From the NCBI RefSeq assembly GCF_014077095.1, contig NZ_JACGVG010000029.1:39625-103624 (forward strand): a DNA stretch of 64,000 nucleotides. The letters are read 5' to 3'. Below are positions 38,881-47,646 of this stretch, piece after piece. Source of the DNA: Colwellia sp. MB02u-6 (lineage in GTDB: Bacteria; Pseudomonadota; Gammaproteobacteria; Enterobacterales; Alteromonadaceae). The notes under the pieces were generated by a model, which did no database searches, was not told the DNA's origin, and worked only from the letters and a program-made list of their open reading frames with translations. How positions within the stretch are numbered: the first letter of the stretch is position 1; the number at the start of each line of letters is the position of its first letter. The translations under genes were made by a program, and so were the position numbers.

Positions 38881-39054
38881 TGGATGCCAATAACGGGTTA
38901 TCGCTCATTTATTGAAGCTTAAAATGCAGTTGTTAACTATATCATTGGATATTACAGCAAAGTTAGTCCTCACAGTTATAGCGAAGGATTAACAACGAAT
39001 GAGTCAGATAAAAGATATTTGCTAGAATACAAATCCGTGGCCAGTTTTACTTGA
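38881..39054 (+). pseudogene. IS3-family OrfB (DDE transposase) C-terminal remnant
   Basis: One frame from 38881 to the TGA at 39052-39054 reads WMPITGYRSFIEA, a TAA stop, NAVVNYIIGYYSKVSPHSYS, EGLTTNESDKRY and ends KSVASFT. This is the C-terminal signature of IS3-type transposases (YI.YYN..RPH...GLSP, with a VASFT end). All upstream transposase sequence is missing. It lies about 465 bases beyond the last gene of the retinal operon. Confidence 0.7.
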
Positions 39055-39520
39055 CTACTACAATCCCATGCAGCGGTATTAATCAAGTTCACTCCATATA
39101 AAAACACATTTACCCCAGTGTATTCTCTAAAAGTGTGTTTTGATAATACTTTTAATATAAGTCCTGCTTAACGATACAAGAGGTTGGTACTGATTTAACT
39201 AACAAAATTAACATATCGATAACCGGTAATTATGAAATTATGTCGCTTCCTAACTGGTTTCGGTAGATGTTCTTAAAATTTCAAAAGTAAATTTCGAGCT
39301 TCTCAACAAGTTTTTTGTAGCGAACTACTTTTAAATACCGGAAGGAAAAAAAGTGGAGCATCAGTACTGGGCATTATGAAATATAGGCCCTTTATTTAGC
39401 TAACACTGATACGTTGAGGATATGTGACGAGGCTTTAGGCGATTATTTTTGTATTAATTATCAACCGTGAGCATATTTACTACGTACACCAAAAATAGGT
39501 GGTTAACCTTGATGTTTTTT
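39055..39520. other. Intergenic region between IS3 remnant and idi
   Basis: No gene, RNA or clear terminator is visible on either strand. Short frames show no family motifs. This is where the minus-strand retinal operon should end. Confidence 0.4.
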
Positions 39521-40549
39521 CTACCCATGTTCTCCCTTATTAACCTCTTTTTGAAGCGAAGCTTTACGCAAATCTGATAATTTCTGACTGCCGGTTAAGA
39601 ACATCGCCCAGCGTAACTGCTCTTTAAAAATAGAGATTCTTTCAATAACCGCTTCTGTGGAGATTAAGGCTGGTGCCAAAAAAGGTTGGGCTAAAGCGGT
39701 CATTTTAGCGCCTAATCGAATACAAATTGCTATATCTAGACCATTGCGAATACCACCTGATCCAATGAAATTCAAGGTCGGACATGCTGTATGCACTGTA
39801 GGCAGTATTTCAATCGTGTCCATACCCCAGTCAAGAAAAGGGCTAGCAATTTCTTGTTCCCGTTCAGATCCGTTTCGTGCTAATTCAATGCTTGCCCAGT
39901 TGGTACCTCCACGTCCAGCAATTTCAATCCAGTTAATGCCTGCATCCATTAATGTTTTAACGCTATTGGGGCCAATACCTGCACCAACTTCTTTAACGAT
40001 AACAGGTACGTTAAGCTTTTCAGCACAGTGTTGAATCGCCTCTAATACATGCTTCCAGTTTCGGTCGCCATTTGGCTGTATTAACTCCTGTAGCGGATTA
40101 AGGTGAATAACCAACGCGTTAGCTTCTACAGATTCTACCGCACGCTGAGCGAGATCAACGCCATGTTGCTGAAGTTGAGTGGCACCTAAGTTACCCAGTA
40201 CAATAGCTGAAGGCGCCCATCGCCTGACGTTTTGTGGTAATCCACGTTCTAAAGCCGCTCTTTGAGAGCCTAATGACATGGGAATATTACATGCTTGAGC
40301 AGCTTCAGCAAGATGTTGGTTAATAATCTCACCATTATCACAACCACCTGTCATTGCGCCTATCATAAATGGCGCTGCGATAGGCATATCCAAAAAATAA
40401 CTATCAAATTCGACATCTTGAAGAGACATTTGAGGAAGTGGGTTAGGCTCAAATCGAATACGGTCAAAACCAGCCCCGCAACGAGCCTGATGTTTAGGCT
40501 GCAATGCAAGCTCAATATGATCCGCTTTGCGGGTACGAATATCAGTCAT
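39521..40549 (-). CDS. fni: Type 2 isopentenyl-diphosphate delta-isomerase
   Basis: FMN/NADPH-dependent enzyme interconverting IPP and DMAPP, supplying the retinal pathway. A 342-residue TIM-barrel protein with the family blocks RKADHIELAL at the start, MTGGCDNGEIINQHLA, SLGSQRAALE, and the FMN-binding GRGGTNWASIE and GSGGIRNGLDIA. It overlaps the upstream blh gene by four bases. It is the last gene of the operon. Type 2 Idi is common in proteorhodopsin cassettes. Confidence 0.94.
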   Translation of the reverse strand: MTDIRTRKADHIELALQPKHQARCGAGFDRIRFEPNPLPQMSLQDVEFDSYFLDMPIAAPFMIGAMTGGCDNGEIINQHLAEAAQACNIPMSLGSQRAALERGLPQNVRRWAPSAIVLGNLGATQLQQHGVDLAQRAVESVEANALVIHLNPLQELIQPNGDRNWKHVLEAIQHCAEKLNVPVIVKEVGAGIGPNSVKTLMDAGINWIEIAGRGGTNWASIELARNGSEREQEIASPFLDWGMDTIEILPTVHTACPTLNFIGSGGIRNGLDIAICIRLGAKMTALAQPFLAPALISTEAVIERISIFKEQLRWAMFLTGSQKLSDLRKASLQKEVNKGEHG

Positions 40550-41352
40550 TTTAGCTTCCCTCGTAGGTAGAGTTTTCTATCCGCGTAATCGACCAGTAAC
40601 ATATGGGGTAAGGTGAGTGCCGCTAAGCCAATAAAGGTAATATTTATTAATGCGATAGAAGAAGGTTCTTGATAAAAATAAAAAATAAATCCTACTGAAA
40701 TCCAAGAGATAACAGTATATATCGATGCTTCAGTTATACTGCGATGTCGCTCAGTTCCCTCTAAACTATGCCACAGACGCAATATATGTCCTCTGCTGTG
40801 CCAAAGACAAAAGTACAAAGAGAAGCTAATTAATGGTGGAAGCATAAAAACCAACCCAATAAAAACCAGTAGGCTAATTAAAGGTTTACGATATTGAGCT
40901 TGCCGATAAGCAAAGAAAAAATAGCCGACTAAACAAAGTAACCAAGGGAAGAATAAGTTAGTGATGACGTTCATCAATAAACTCGCATTATCCGCACCCA
41001 CCAAAATTGTAAAAATAGGCTCAACCAATGTTGGCTGAAGGCTGGGAATAACGATGCAAATCAAACCGCCATGAGCTGCCCAAGGTAATACATCAGTACC
41101 TACATCAATAATATCACTCGCACCAAAGTGCAGTGCTGATATCAGTAAAAATACACTGAGACTCGCTAATGGAAATAACCACCAAAGCACAGTAACTAAA
41201 GCGGCTAAAACAATATAAGTAAAGTGAAAGACAAACCATGAAATAATACTAGTTGGCCAACCAATACGACGGGCAACGGCGCCATCTAGCCCACCATGAG
41301 GTACGCCAAATAATAAAACAGCGAAAATCGCAAGGATATCCCAGTTTGTCAT
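40546..41352 (-). CDS. blh: Beta-carotene 15,15'-dioxygenase, Brp/Blh family
   Basis: An integral membrane enzyme that cleaves beta-carotene into two retinal molecules. A 268-residue protein with seven to eight hydrophobic segments and the conserved metal-binding histidine stretches FGVPHGGLDGA (about 16-26), HFGASD, WHSRGH, and LPHMLL near the end. It overlaps crtY and idi by four bases each, so its translation is tightly coupled. This gene ties the carotenoid genes to the proteorhodopsin. Confidence 0.93.
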   Translation of the reverse strand: MTNWDILAIFAVLLFGVPHGGLDGAVARRIGWPTSIISWFVFHFTYIVLAALVTVLWWLFPLASLSVFLLISALHFGASDIIDVGTDVLPWAAHGGLICIVIPSLQPTLVEPIFTILVGADNASLLMNVITNLFFPWLLCLVGYFFFAYRQAQYRKPLISLLVFIGLVFMLPPLISFSLYFCLWHSRGHILRLWHSLEGTERHRSITEASIYTVISWISVGFIFYFYQEPSSIALINITFIGLAALTLPHMLLVDYADRKLYLRGKLK

Positions 41353-42467
41353 TGAAGGAATATCTGTTTTATAAAGGGTATTTTTGGCATTGCTAATATC
41401 ACTTTAGCCCAGTCAATAAATGAAGCAGAGCCAAGCATAAAACGCGCGAAACCGTCAGCATCCAAAGCTTTTGCTGTGCGTACCATAATAGTAACGCCAA
41501 GTTCAGGTTGTGCCATCAAAACACCATTGAATATTTTATCCATATAGTTTAAAAAGGGGCCAATAGGCACTGGAACTGAAAAATCACCACGACTGATACC
41601 CTCAGAAAGCTCACTAATTTGTGCCTGTATATTTGCAAAAGCATAACCTGATGAAAGCCTTACAGCACCACTTGCAGCACCAATGGCGCCAGATTTTATA
41701 GCTAATGGATTTAATGACTGCATAGGGATAACCCCAGTTTCTTCACCTAATTTTTCTTCAATTTCAATGTCTTGCTTCTCAAGCCACTGGTGAATAGCCT
41801 GCCGATACCACTCTTTATCTTCCAGGTGTTTAGATATCATCGTTGATTCAATTAATAAACGTCGGTCTGAAAAAGGCAATACATAAATAAAATGGAGTCC
41901 ACGAGATTGGTCTACGCGAAAATCCATTAAGGTTGCAATTTTAGGATTGGTAATGGGCGTTTTTGTACGGATATCCCAGCCTAAAAAATGTTGCTTTAAA
42001 CTGTCTTTGGACACTTTTGGAGGTCTACTATCATAAATTCTTTTAGCTTTGTATTGTTGTCCTGCAGCATTAAATGAACCGCCTATTCCCTCGGTACAAA
42101 TATTTTCAGCTGCAGCACGAATTAAATCAACCCCTTCAACTAACTCACTCTCGCATTGTGCCATATACTTAGCCGCACTTAGGCTGATGTAGTGAAATTT
42201 TTCACTACTGTGGAGCACTTCAGTATGATGGTCAACAACTCGCCATTGCTGCCAACTGCCTTTAATAGCTGCCTTGAACTGCTTTTTTTGTGCGCTGTTA
42301 GCCCACAAAGCCCAACTACAATCACGCTCAGTGGGTGTTTTTGGCTCTACAACAACCGCAGAGAACTTACTTAACTTAGCAGCAAGTGTTATACCGGCAC
42401 TCCCTCCACCGATAATAGCGATATCAAGTTCGGTTGATTTACTCGAAGTATTATGGAGAAATGACAC
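41349..42467 (-). CDS. crtY: Lycopene beta-cyclase
   Basis: Cyclises both ends of lycopene to beta-carotene. A 372-residue flavoprotein with the dinucleotide-binding DIAIIGGGSAGITLAAKL (about 16-33) and the YDSRPP stretch typical of bacterial CrtY, followed by FLGWDI and FIYVLPFS. Its start lies 17 bases inside the end of crtB, and its end overlaps blh. Typical length for this branch. Confidence 0.92.
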   Translation of the reverse strand: MSFLHNTSSKSTELDIAIIGGGSAGITLAAKLSKFSAVVVEPKTPTERDCSWALWANSAQKKQFKAAIKGSWQQWRVVDHHTEVLHSSEKFHYISLSAAKYMAQCESELVEGVDLIRAAAENICTEGIGGSFNAAGQQYKAKRIYDSRPPKVSKDSLKQHFLGWDIRTKTPITNPKIATLMDFRVDQSRGLHFIYVLPFSDRRLLIESTMISKHLEDKEWYRQAIHQWLEKQDIEIEEKLGEETGVIPMQSLNPLAIKSGAIGAASGAVRLSSGYAFANIQAQISELSEGISRGDFSVPVPIGPFLNYMDKIFNGVLMAQPELGVTIMVRTAKALDADGFARFMLGSASFIDWAKVILAMPKIPFIKQIFLQ

Positions 42468-43359
42468 CAGATAACCCCTTTAAATGTCGATGCAATGGCT
42501 CATGATGAGCTGGAACTTTTATGGGTCTAAGATCCATAATACTGCGTAAACTTAATAATGCTTTTTTGGGCGTGGCAACATAAACTCGCCCATGCCACCA
42601 ACAAAAGTGACGATTTCTCAGTAATACACCAATTTGTCGATAAACACGCAAGGCAACAGTAATAGAAAAACGCGATCGAAATGGTAAGAGTTGAATACCC
42701 AGTAGAGCACTTTCATAGTATTCCTCTGCAAGATCGAGCATACGCTTAATCGCCAGAGCGACAGGCTTGTAACTTGTGGTATCTATCTCAGCAATATCCG
42801 AGGCAGATAAATTTACCCAACTTGCAGGTAAATAACGGCGTCCCATGTGTGCATCTTCCAAAACATCTCGGGCAATATTGGTTAACTGCATAGCAATGCC
42901 GAGGTCTATAGCAAAGCTTTCTGCACGATCTTCTTTACACTTTAGCACTCGGCACATCATGATTCCAACTGTGCCAGCGACCGCATAACAATAACGTAAT
43001 AATTCCGTTTCATTTTCAAAAGCAGCAGGAGTTTGGTCACTTAACATACCATCAAGTAATTCTTCTGCTGCAGCAAGAGGAATGTTGTTATCAGTGGCGA
43101 GTTTGAGAAAAGCAATTATTTCAGCATCCACAGGTTGGTTATCACCCTTTAGACACGCACGAATATTTTCGAGTAATGCCTGACGGTCTGGGATGTCTCC
43201 ATCGGCTAGATCATCAACATAGCGACAAAACTTGTAAAGTTGCGCTGCACTGCTCGCTAATTTTGGACCAAGAAATAGACTGGCCCAATAAAATGATTTT
43301 CCATGACGAGCCAGTAATTTTTTTGGTGATAAATTATCTAGCTGCAAATTATCCATCAT
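42451..43359 (-). CDS. crtB: Phytoene synthase
   Basis: Joins two geranylgeranyl diphosphates to phytoene. A 302-residue squalene/phytoene-synthase family protein with the first aspartate motif in YVDDLADGD (about 48-56) and the second in NIARDVLEDAHMGRRYLP. The start codon follows the crtI stop without a gap. The ribosome site is a GGGGGA inside the crtI end. Confidence 0.94.
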   Translation of the reverse strand: MMDNLQLDNLSPKKLLARHGKSFYWASLFLGPKLASSAAQLYKFCRYVDDLADGDIPDRQALLENIRACLKGDNQPVDAEIIAFLKLATDNNIPLAAAEELLDGMLSDQTPAAFENETELLRYCYAVAGTVGIMMCRVLKCKEDRAESFAIDLGIAMQLTNIARDVLEDAHMGRRYLPASWVNLSASDIAEIDTTSYKPVALAIKRMLDLAEEYYESALLGIQLLPFRSRFSITVALRVYRQIGVLLRNRHFCWWHGRVYVATPKKALLSLRSIMDLRPIKVPAHHEPLHRHLKGLSGVISP

Positions 43360-44844
43360 CTATCCCCCCGATCCTACTTCAACACCCGTTAATAACTCTT
43401 CGACCACTTTAGCTGAGCTTACAACACCCGGAAGACCAGCACCGGGGTGAGTGCCGGCGCCAACAAAGTAAAGGTTAGAAATAGCGCTATCACGATTATG
43501 AAAACGAAACCAAGCTGATTGAGTAAGTCTTGGTTCAATAGAGAAACCAGCACCATGCATAGAGCGATAGTCTTTTGCAAAATCCTCTGGTGTCATCCAG
43601 AATACTTCTTCTATTACAGAGGAGAGATCTGGTAATATTGTTTCTTCTAGGGCAGTAACAATACGATCACGCAATACTTCTGCTTGAGTGCTCCAATCAA
43701 CATTACCTTGTAAATTCGGTACTGGACACAAAACGTAAAAAGATTCACACCCCTCTGGCGCAAAGCTCTTATCTGTTGCCGTAGGTCGGTGCACATATAA
43801 ACTAAAATCTTCACTCATCTTTTTATCATCAAAAATTTCGGAAAGTAATTCTTTAAAACGGGGACCCATCCAAATACTGTGGTGAGCCACATCGGGATAT
43901 AGTTTTTTAGTACCAAAATATAAAACGTAGAGTCCCATACTATATTGCTTCTTAATTTTTGGCAGGCTAAGTTTACTTTTAGGGAGAAGATGTCGATAAC
44001 AAGTTTCGGGATCTCCACCAAAAACCACTAAATCACAATTAATTGTTTGGTTATTACTCAGTCGAACTCCAGTAGCCGTATTTTGGGTAACCATAATTTC
44101 ATCCACATCAGCACCAAATACAAGTTTGATACCCTGGCGTTCCATGAGTGCACCTAATTCATCAACCAATTTCCCAGTGCCACCCATACAAAAGAATACT
44201 CCCCAGCGGCGTTCTAAGTAGTGGATCAAGGTATAAATAGCGGTAGTCTTAAAAGGATTTCCACCGACTAATAAAGGATGAATTGAAAATGCTTGACGAA
44301 TCAAAGGATGTTTCAAATGGCTATTTACCATTTGAGAAACAGTTTTATAACATTTTAATATTAATAAAGCAGGGATCTGTTTAACCATATCCCAAACACG
44401 TGTAAAAGGCCTATGCACAAGTTGTTTAAAAGCTACGTCGTAAACTTTTTTAGATTTTTCTAAAAGCTTTAGATAGCCGTCAGCATCTTCGGCACTAAAA
44501 CGTCTTATCTCTGTAAGGGTATCCTCAATACTCGCACAATAGTCAAATTGTCTACCGTCGGCAAAATGAAATCGATAGAAAGGATCTAAAGGGACGAATT
44601 CTAAATGGTCTTCTATTTTTTCGTCAAAAAGTTCAAACAACTCATCAAATAAAAAAGGTGCCGTTATGACTGTTGGACCCGCATCATGGCGATATCCACC
44701 ACGCTCAAATACTTGAGCCCTACCACCTAGACTATTGAGACGTTCAAGCAAGGTTACTTGATATCCTAACGCTCTTAGTCTCAGGGCCATAGCTATGCCA
44801 GCAAAGCCTGCACCAATCACGACTGCTGTTTTGTCTGTTACCAT
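43360..44844 (-). CDS. crtI: Phytoene desaturase
   Basis: FAD-dependent four-step desaturase taking phytoene to lycopene. The N-terminal dinucleotide motif is VVIGAGFAGIAMALRLRALG, with GGRAQVFERGGYRHDAGPTVI following, and the C-terminal signature is FVGAGTHPGAGLPGVV. The ATG at 44844 puts the Rossmann motif where CrtI proteins usually have it and gives 494 residues. A GTG 24 bases upstream (44868) would overlap crtE and is the alternative. Neither has a strong ribosome site. Confidence 0.93.
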   Translation of the reverse strand: MVTDKTAVVIGAGFAGIAMALRLRALGYQVTLLERLNSLGGRAQVFERGGYRHDAGPTVITAPFLFDELFELFDEKIEDHLEFVPLDPFYRFHFADGRQFDYCASIEDTLTEIRRFSAEDADGYLKLLEKSKKVYDVAFKQLVHRPFTRVWDMVKQIPALLILKCYKTVSQMVNSHLKHPLIRQAFSIHPLLVGGNPFKTTAIYTLIHYLERRWGVFFCMGGTGKLVDELGALMERQGIKLVFGADVDEIMVTQNTATGVRLSNNQTINCDLVVFGGDPETCYRHLLPKSKLSLPKIKKQYSMGLYVLYFGTKKLYPDVAHHSIWMGPRFKELLSEIFDDKKMSEDFSLYVHRPTATDKSFAPEGCESFYVLCPVPNLQGNVDWSTQAEVLRDRIVTALEETILPDLSSVIEEVFWMTPEDFAKDYRSMHGAGFSIEPRLTQSAWFRFHNRDSAISNLYFVGAGTHPGAGLPGVVSSAKVVEELLTGVEVGSGG

Positions 44845-44855
44845 TATTTTTGCAT

Positions 44856-45824
44856 TCAACCAGACCACCCCTGATGTTTAATCACTGTTTTTTGTTTTAC
44901 TGAGGCAACCAATCCATAAACTACTGGTTGAAGTGGTGTGGGTAACTGATTAACAAGCTGCTCTGCTTTTACTAACCAATAATCGACAGATTCGTTAGCG
45001 TGAAGTATGACGTCACTTGAAGCGATACGCCGCTGCCAATGAGTTAATAACAAATTATCATTAGACAGATACCAGGTATTAAAATCGTCTCGTCCCAGAC
45101 CTTCTTGGGCAAATAAACTAATAACTAAGTTCGGTTTTCGTCCGTCTAAATCACATGATCTGTGGCTAGAAGGTACAATATCATCAATGTCGTTACGGCC
45201 TTGATAAGCGAGACCACAAAAGCCAATTAACGTTTCCAAAGACCTTAAACTGTCTGAATTACTACTTAAACCTGCAGCCAAGGCAGCACCTTTAATAGGC
45301 GCAATTAGCAGTGGCGCAGTTTTACCTTTGGCAATTCGTTGCCACTCGGCTAATTCAGCACATTGGCGTTGAGTAATATCTGATATTTGACCACTGCAGG
45401 TTTCTTGCATGGATTGTGCGAGAAGTCCAACGAGTAGACCACCGTAAGAACTATTTCGTGAGGCTAATTCAAAAGCTTTAGCAACCATCCAATCGCCTAA
45501 ACACAAAGCCATGTCAGAACCAAAATGCTTATTAATACTTTCTTGTCCTCGACGGTGAGTACTAGAGTCGCTAATATCATCGTGGATTAATGATGCGTTG
45601 TGTAAAAGTTCACATGCTGCTGCCCAATGCAAATTATCATGCTCATTTAAGCCTAAAGCCACACCACTTGATAAAGCAAGTTGAGCTCGAAAATATTTCC
45701 CTGGGTTTTTAAAATGATAGTTAGCAGCCTTAGTTAGGCTACTGTTTGAATTCGGCATTTCACAACTATAAAGTGTGTCTAATGCTTGTAACGTAAGAAC
45801 ATTATTTTTTATTGTTGGGAACAT
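44856..45824 (-). CDS. crtE: Geranylgeranyl diphosphate synthase (polyprenyl synthetase)
   Basis: Condenses IPP with allylic diphosphates up to C20. A 322-residue all-helical prenyltransferase with the first aspartate-rich motif DDISD at residues 82-86 (followed by THRRG) and the second in GRNDIDDIVP. An AAGGG site precedes the ATG. It is the first carotenoid gene after proteorhodopsin and lies downstream of an intrinsic terminator. Its mRNA therefore depends on readthrough or on a promoter in the 114-base gap. Confidence 0.93.
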   Translation of the reverse strand: MFPTIKNNVLTLQALDTLYSCEMPNSNSSLTKAANYHFKNPGKYFRAQLALSSGVALGLNEHDNLHWAAACELLHNASLIHDDISDSSTHRRGQESINKHFGSDMALCLGDWMVAKAFELASRNSSYGGLLVGLLAQSMQETCSGQISDITQRQCAELAEWQRIAKGKTAPLLIAPIKGAALAAGLSSNSDSLRSLETLIGFCGLAYQGRNDIDDIVPSSHRSCDLDGRKPNLVISLFAQEGLGRDDFNTWYLSNDNLLLTHWQRRIASSDVILHANESVDYWLVKAEQLVNQLPTPLQPVVYGLVASVKQKTVIKHQGWSG

Positions 45825-45883
45825 TATAAGTACCCTTAAAACACGTAACCTATAAATGGTTACTTTGTTATTTTTATTTTGTT

Positions 45884-45914
45884 AAAAAGGAGGAGTCAGA
45901 AACCTGACTCTCCC
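45884..45914 (-). terminator. Intrinsic terminator between proteorhodopsin and crtE
   Basis: On the minus strand an AGTCAG/CTGACT stem extended by GGAG/CTCC pairs, with a small loop, is followed by TTTTTAAC. It lies about 25 bases after the proteorhodopsin stop. It should let proteorhodopsin be made in excess over the retinal enzymes. Confidence 0.8.
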
Positions 45915-45938
45915 GGTCTTAAGTTTTTAAAACTTATT

Positions 45939-46646
45939 TTACTTTGCTTCTTGTTTTGAATCTGTATCAGCAACTGCTGCTGCCCAGATAACAACACCAA
46001 AGGCTATCTTGTTCCAGAAATCGGCAACATTATAGATAATGTTCATTGTGCCAGCATCTGCACCATTGGTGAAATAACCGACAAAATAACCTAATGGATA
46101 AATAGCCCACCCGACAGTGACTAAGAGTGTCATTGTTTTATAGGCTTTTTGTACATGAAGATTTGCTAAACCACCATTAATGCGGCTTGCTTCACCCTTA
46201 AAGATTTCCCAAATAATGAAACCCCAAGCAGCCATTGATGGCCAGAATGCTATTTGCGCGCTCATTATGCCTGTTTCGCCAGCATAGCCAAAACCTAACA
46301 TCACAATAGACCCAAGCAGTAGTCGCCAAAATACGCCAGCAGGCACTTTTGTTACTGCAGATAAAATCAGGTAAAATTCTACCATAAGCAATGGCACAGT
46401 TAGCAGCCAATCAATGTATCGAAACGCTGTTGGGGATTCACCGGTAGCAATCCAAACATCGCGCATGTAAAAGTAGTGTACTGCCGCTATTAGCGTTACA
46501 AGCCCTGACACTGTCAAAGATGTTTTCCATTTACCTGCAACACGATCGCGCTCAACAAAGAAAAATGCTGTGGCGGCGACAAGTGCCATAGATATCAGCC
46601 AAAAGGACATACCGACATAATCATCGGCTATCAAGTTATTCGTCAT
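45939..46646 (-). CDS. Proteorhodopsin, predicted green-tuned proton pump
   Basis: A seven-helix retinal protein of 235 residues. Aligned by eye to green proteorhodopsin (offset +18), it has His 57 (H75), proton acceptor Asp 79 (D97), Thr 83 (T101), proton donor Glu 90 (E108) and the retinal lysine Lys 213 (K231). This is the DTE pattern of outward proton pumps. Leu 87 (L105) predicts green absorption. The ATG at 46646 has an AAGGGG site six bases upstream. An in-frame start 75 bases earlier lacks one and adds a stretch not found in the family. From this start there is no N-terminal signal peptide, unlike the type protein. Confidence 0.95.
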   Translation of the reverse strand: MTNNLIADDYVGMSFWLISMALVAATAFFFVERDRVAGKWKTSLTVSGLVTLIAAVHYFYMRDVWIATGESPTAFRYIDWLLTVPLLMVEFYLILSAVTKVPAGVFWRLLLGSIVMLGFGYAGETGIMSAQIAFWPSMAAWGFIIWEIFKGEASRINGGLANLHVQKAYKTMTLLVTVGWAIYPLGYFVGYFTNGADAGTMNIIYNVADFWNKIAFGVVIWAAAVADTDSKQEAK

Positions 46647-47210
46647 TTTAAACCCCTTCAAATAAAGCGTTATTATTATTTTTAGTGCCAATATATCTGA
46701 TAGAAAGTTGACATACGGCACTTCTATTTCAGCTGTTTCAATGTTTATCTTTTCAGGTAAATACTGAATATCTGATATCTAACTTCAAAACTCTTAAATA
46801 TAATAAGTTATTTTATTTAAAGGCTTTGTAATGTTTAGACTATATATTATACGAATAAAGTATAGAAAAAGCTCAGTTAACACTGTGCTAATGGTTGATT
46901 TGGTTATTTGATATAAGGGCGCCACACCAAAAAATTATTATAAGTAATTAATAAATAAAATAAAAAATTAAAGTTACTTTGAAATTAAATTTTAAAATAA
47001 AGTAATTAATTTGTGAAAATAGTTAATATTATCTGAAGTAAAATGTAACACTATCGATACAACGACAACTTTTATTCTAATTATGAATACTAAGCATCAT
47101 AATTTATTTTTTAATCTGTGATGGGGTCTTTGGTCGAGTTAATATCAAAAAAATTATCTATATTTCGTATAAATTATTTTGCTGTAGAAAAATAGCGGTA
47201 ATTTTACTTT
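46647..47210. other. Proteorhodopsin leader and upstream AT-rich DNA
   Basis: This must hold the proteorhodopsin promoter, but I cannot pick -35/-10 boxes with confidence in such AT-rich DNA. The ten-base string ATATCTGATA occurs twice, at 46693-46702 and 46768-46777, and could be part of a regulatory site. Nothing coding is seen. Confidence 0.4.
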
Positions 47211-47395
47211 CTAACTCATAACTTTCCAAGGCTGCTCTATCGGTTTCAGATTGGGACTATAAGGTGGTAATAATCAGCACCATGCAATACTAAATTAATT
47301 TTTTCTTATCCGCATAATAGGCTTTAGTTTGCTTGGAAAAATGTATAATTGAATCGCTATTTACTGTTTCATATTGAGCTGTGGTTTTATCTTAT
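47211..47395 (-). pseudogene. IS630-family transposase remnant
   Basis: On the minus strand, pieces in different frames give a coherent IS630 C-terminal region: YETVNSDSIIHFF, then KQTKAYYADKKK, then KINLVLHGADYY, then LLPPYSPNLKPIEQPWKVMS. At least two frameshifts and a small deletion between the GADYY and LLPPYSP blocks show decay. The catalytic E motif region (PIEQPW) remains. It directly abuts the IS3 remnant starting at 47401. Confidence 0.7.
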
Positions 47396-47400
47396 AGGTG

Positions 47401-47646
47401 ATGCCAATAACAAAAGGCAAAATCCAAAAACCGAATTTGAGTCCCGAATTCAGATTAGAAGTAGCGTAATTAGTTGTAGATAATGGATATACCCATGAAA
47501 GTGCAGCCAAGGCTATAGGCGTTGGCTATTCAACTATTAGCGAGTGGGTTAAGTAGCTTAAATAATAACGTAGAGGGAATTAACCCAAGGCGGCTCCGAT
47601 GACGGCCGATAAAATTTCAATGCGCGGGCTTGAGGGTGGGGCTTAA
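47401..47646 (+). pseudogene. IS3-family OrfA remnant with five in-frame stops
   Basis: From the ATG at 47401 a single frame reads LSPEFRLEVA, stop, LVVDNGYTHESAAKAIGVGY, STISEWVK, stop, LK, two stops, RRGN, stop, PKAAPMTADKISMRGLEGG, ending at 47646. This is the helix-turn-helix OrfA of IS3 elements (SPEFRLEAAQLVVDQGY.. pattern). Four of the five stops stand where a Gln or Glu codon would be expected. The rest of the element is gone. Confidence 0.75.

Noticed and set aside
39055..39480. Further transposase sequence after the IS3 OrfB remnant
   Set aside because: Translations of this stretch gave no coherent family motifs.
46693..46777. Repeated ATATCTGATA upstream of proteorhodopsin as an operator pair
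   Set aside because: Ten AT-rich bases 75 bases apart are weak evidence; noted in the leader entry only.
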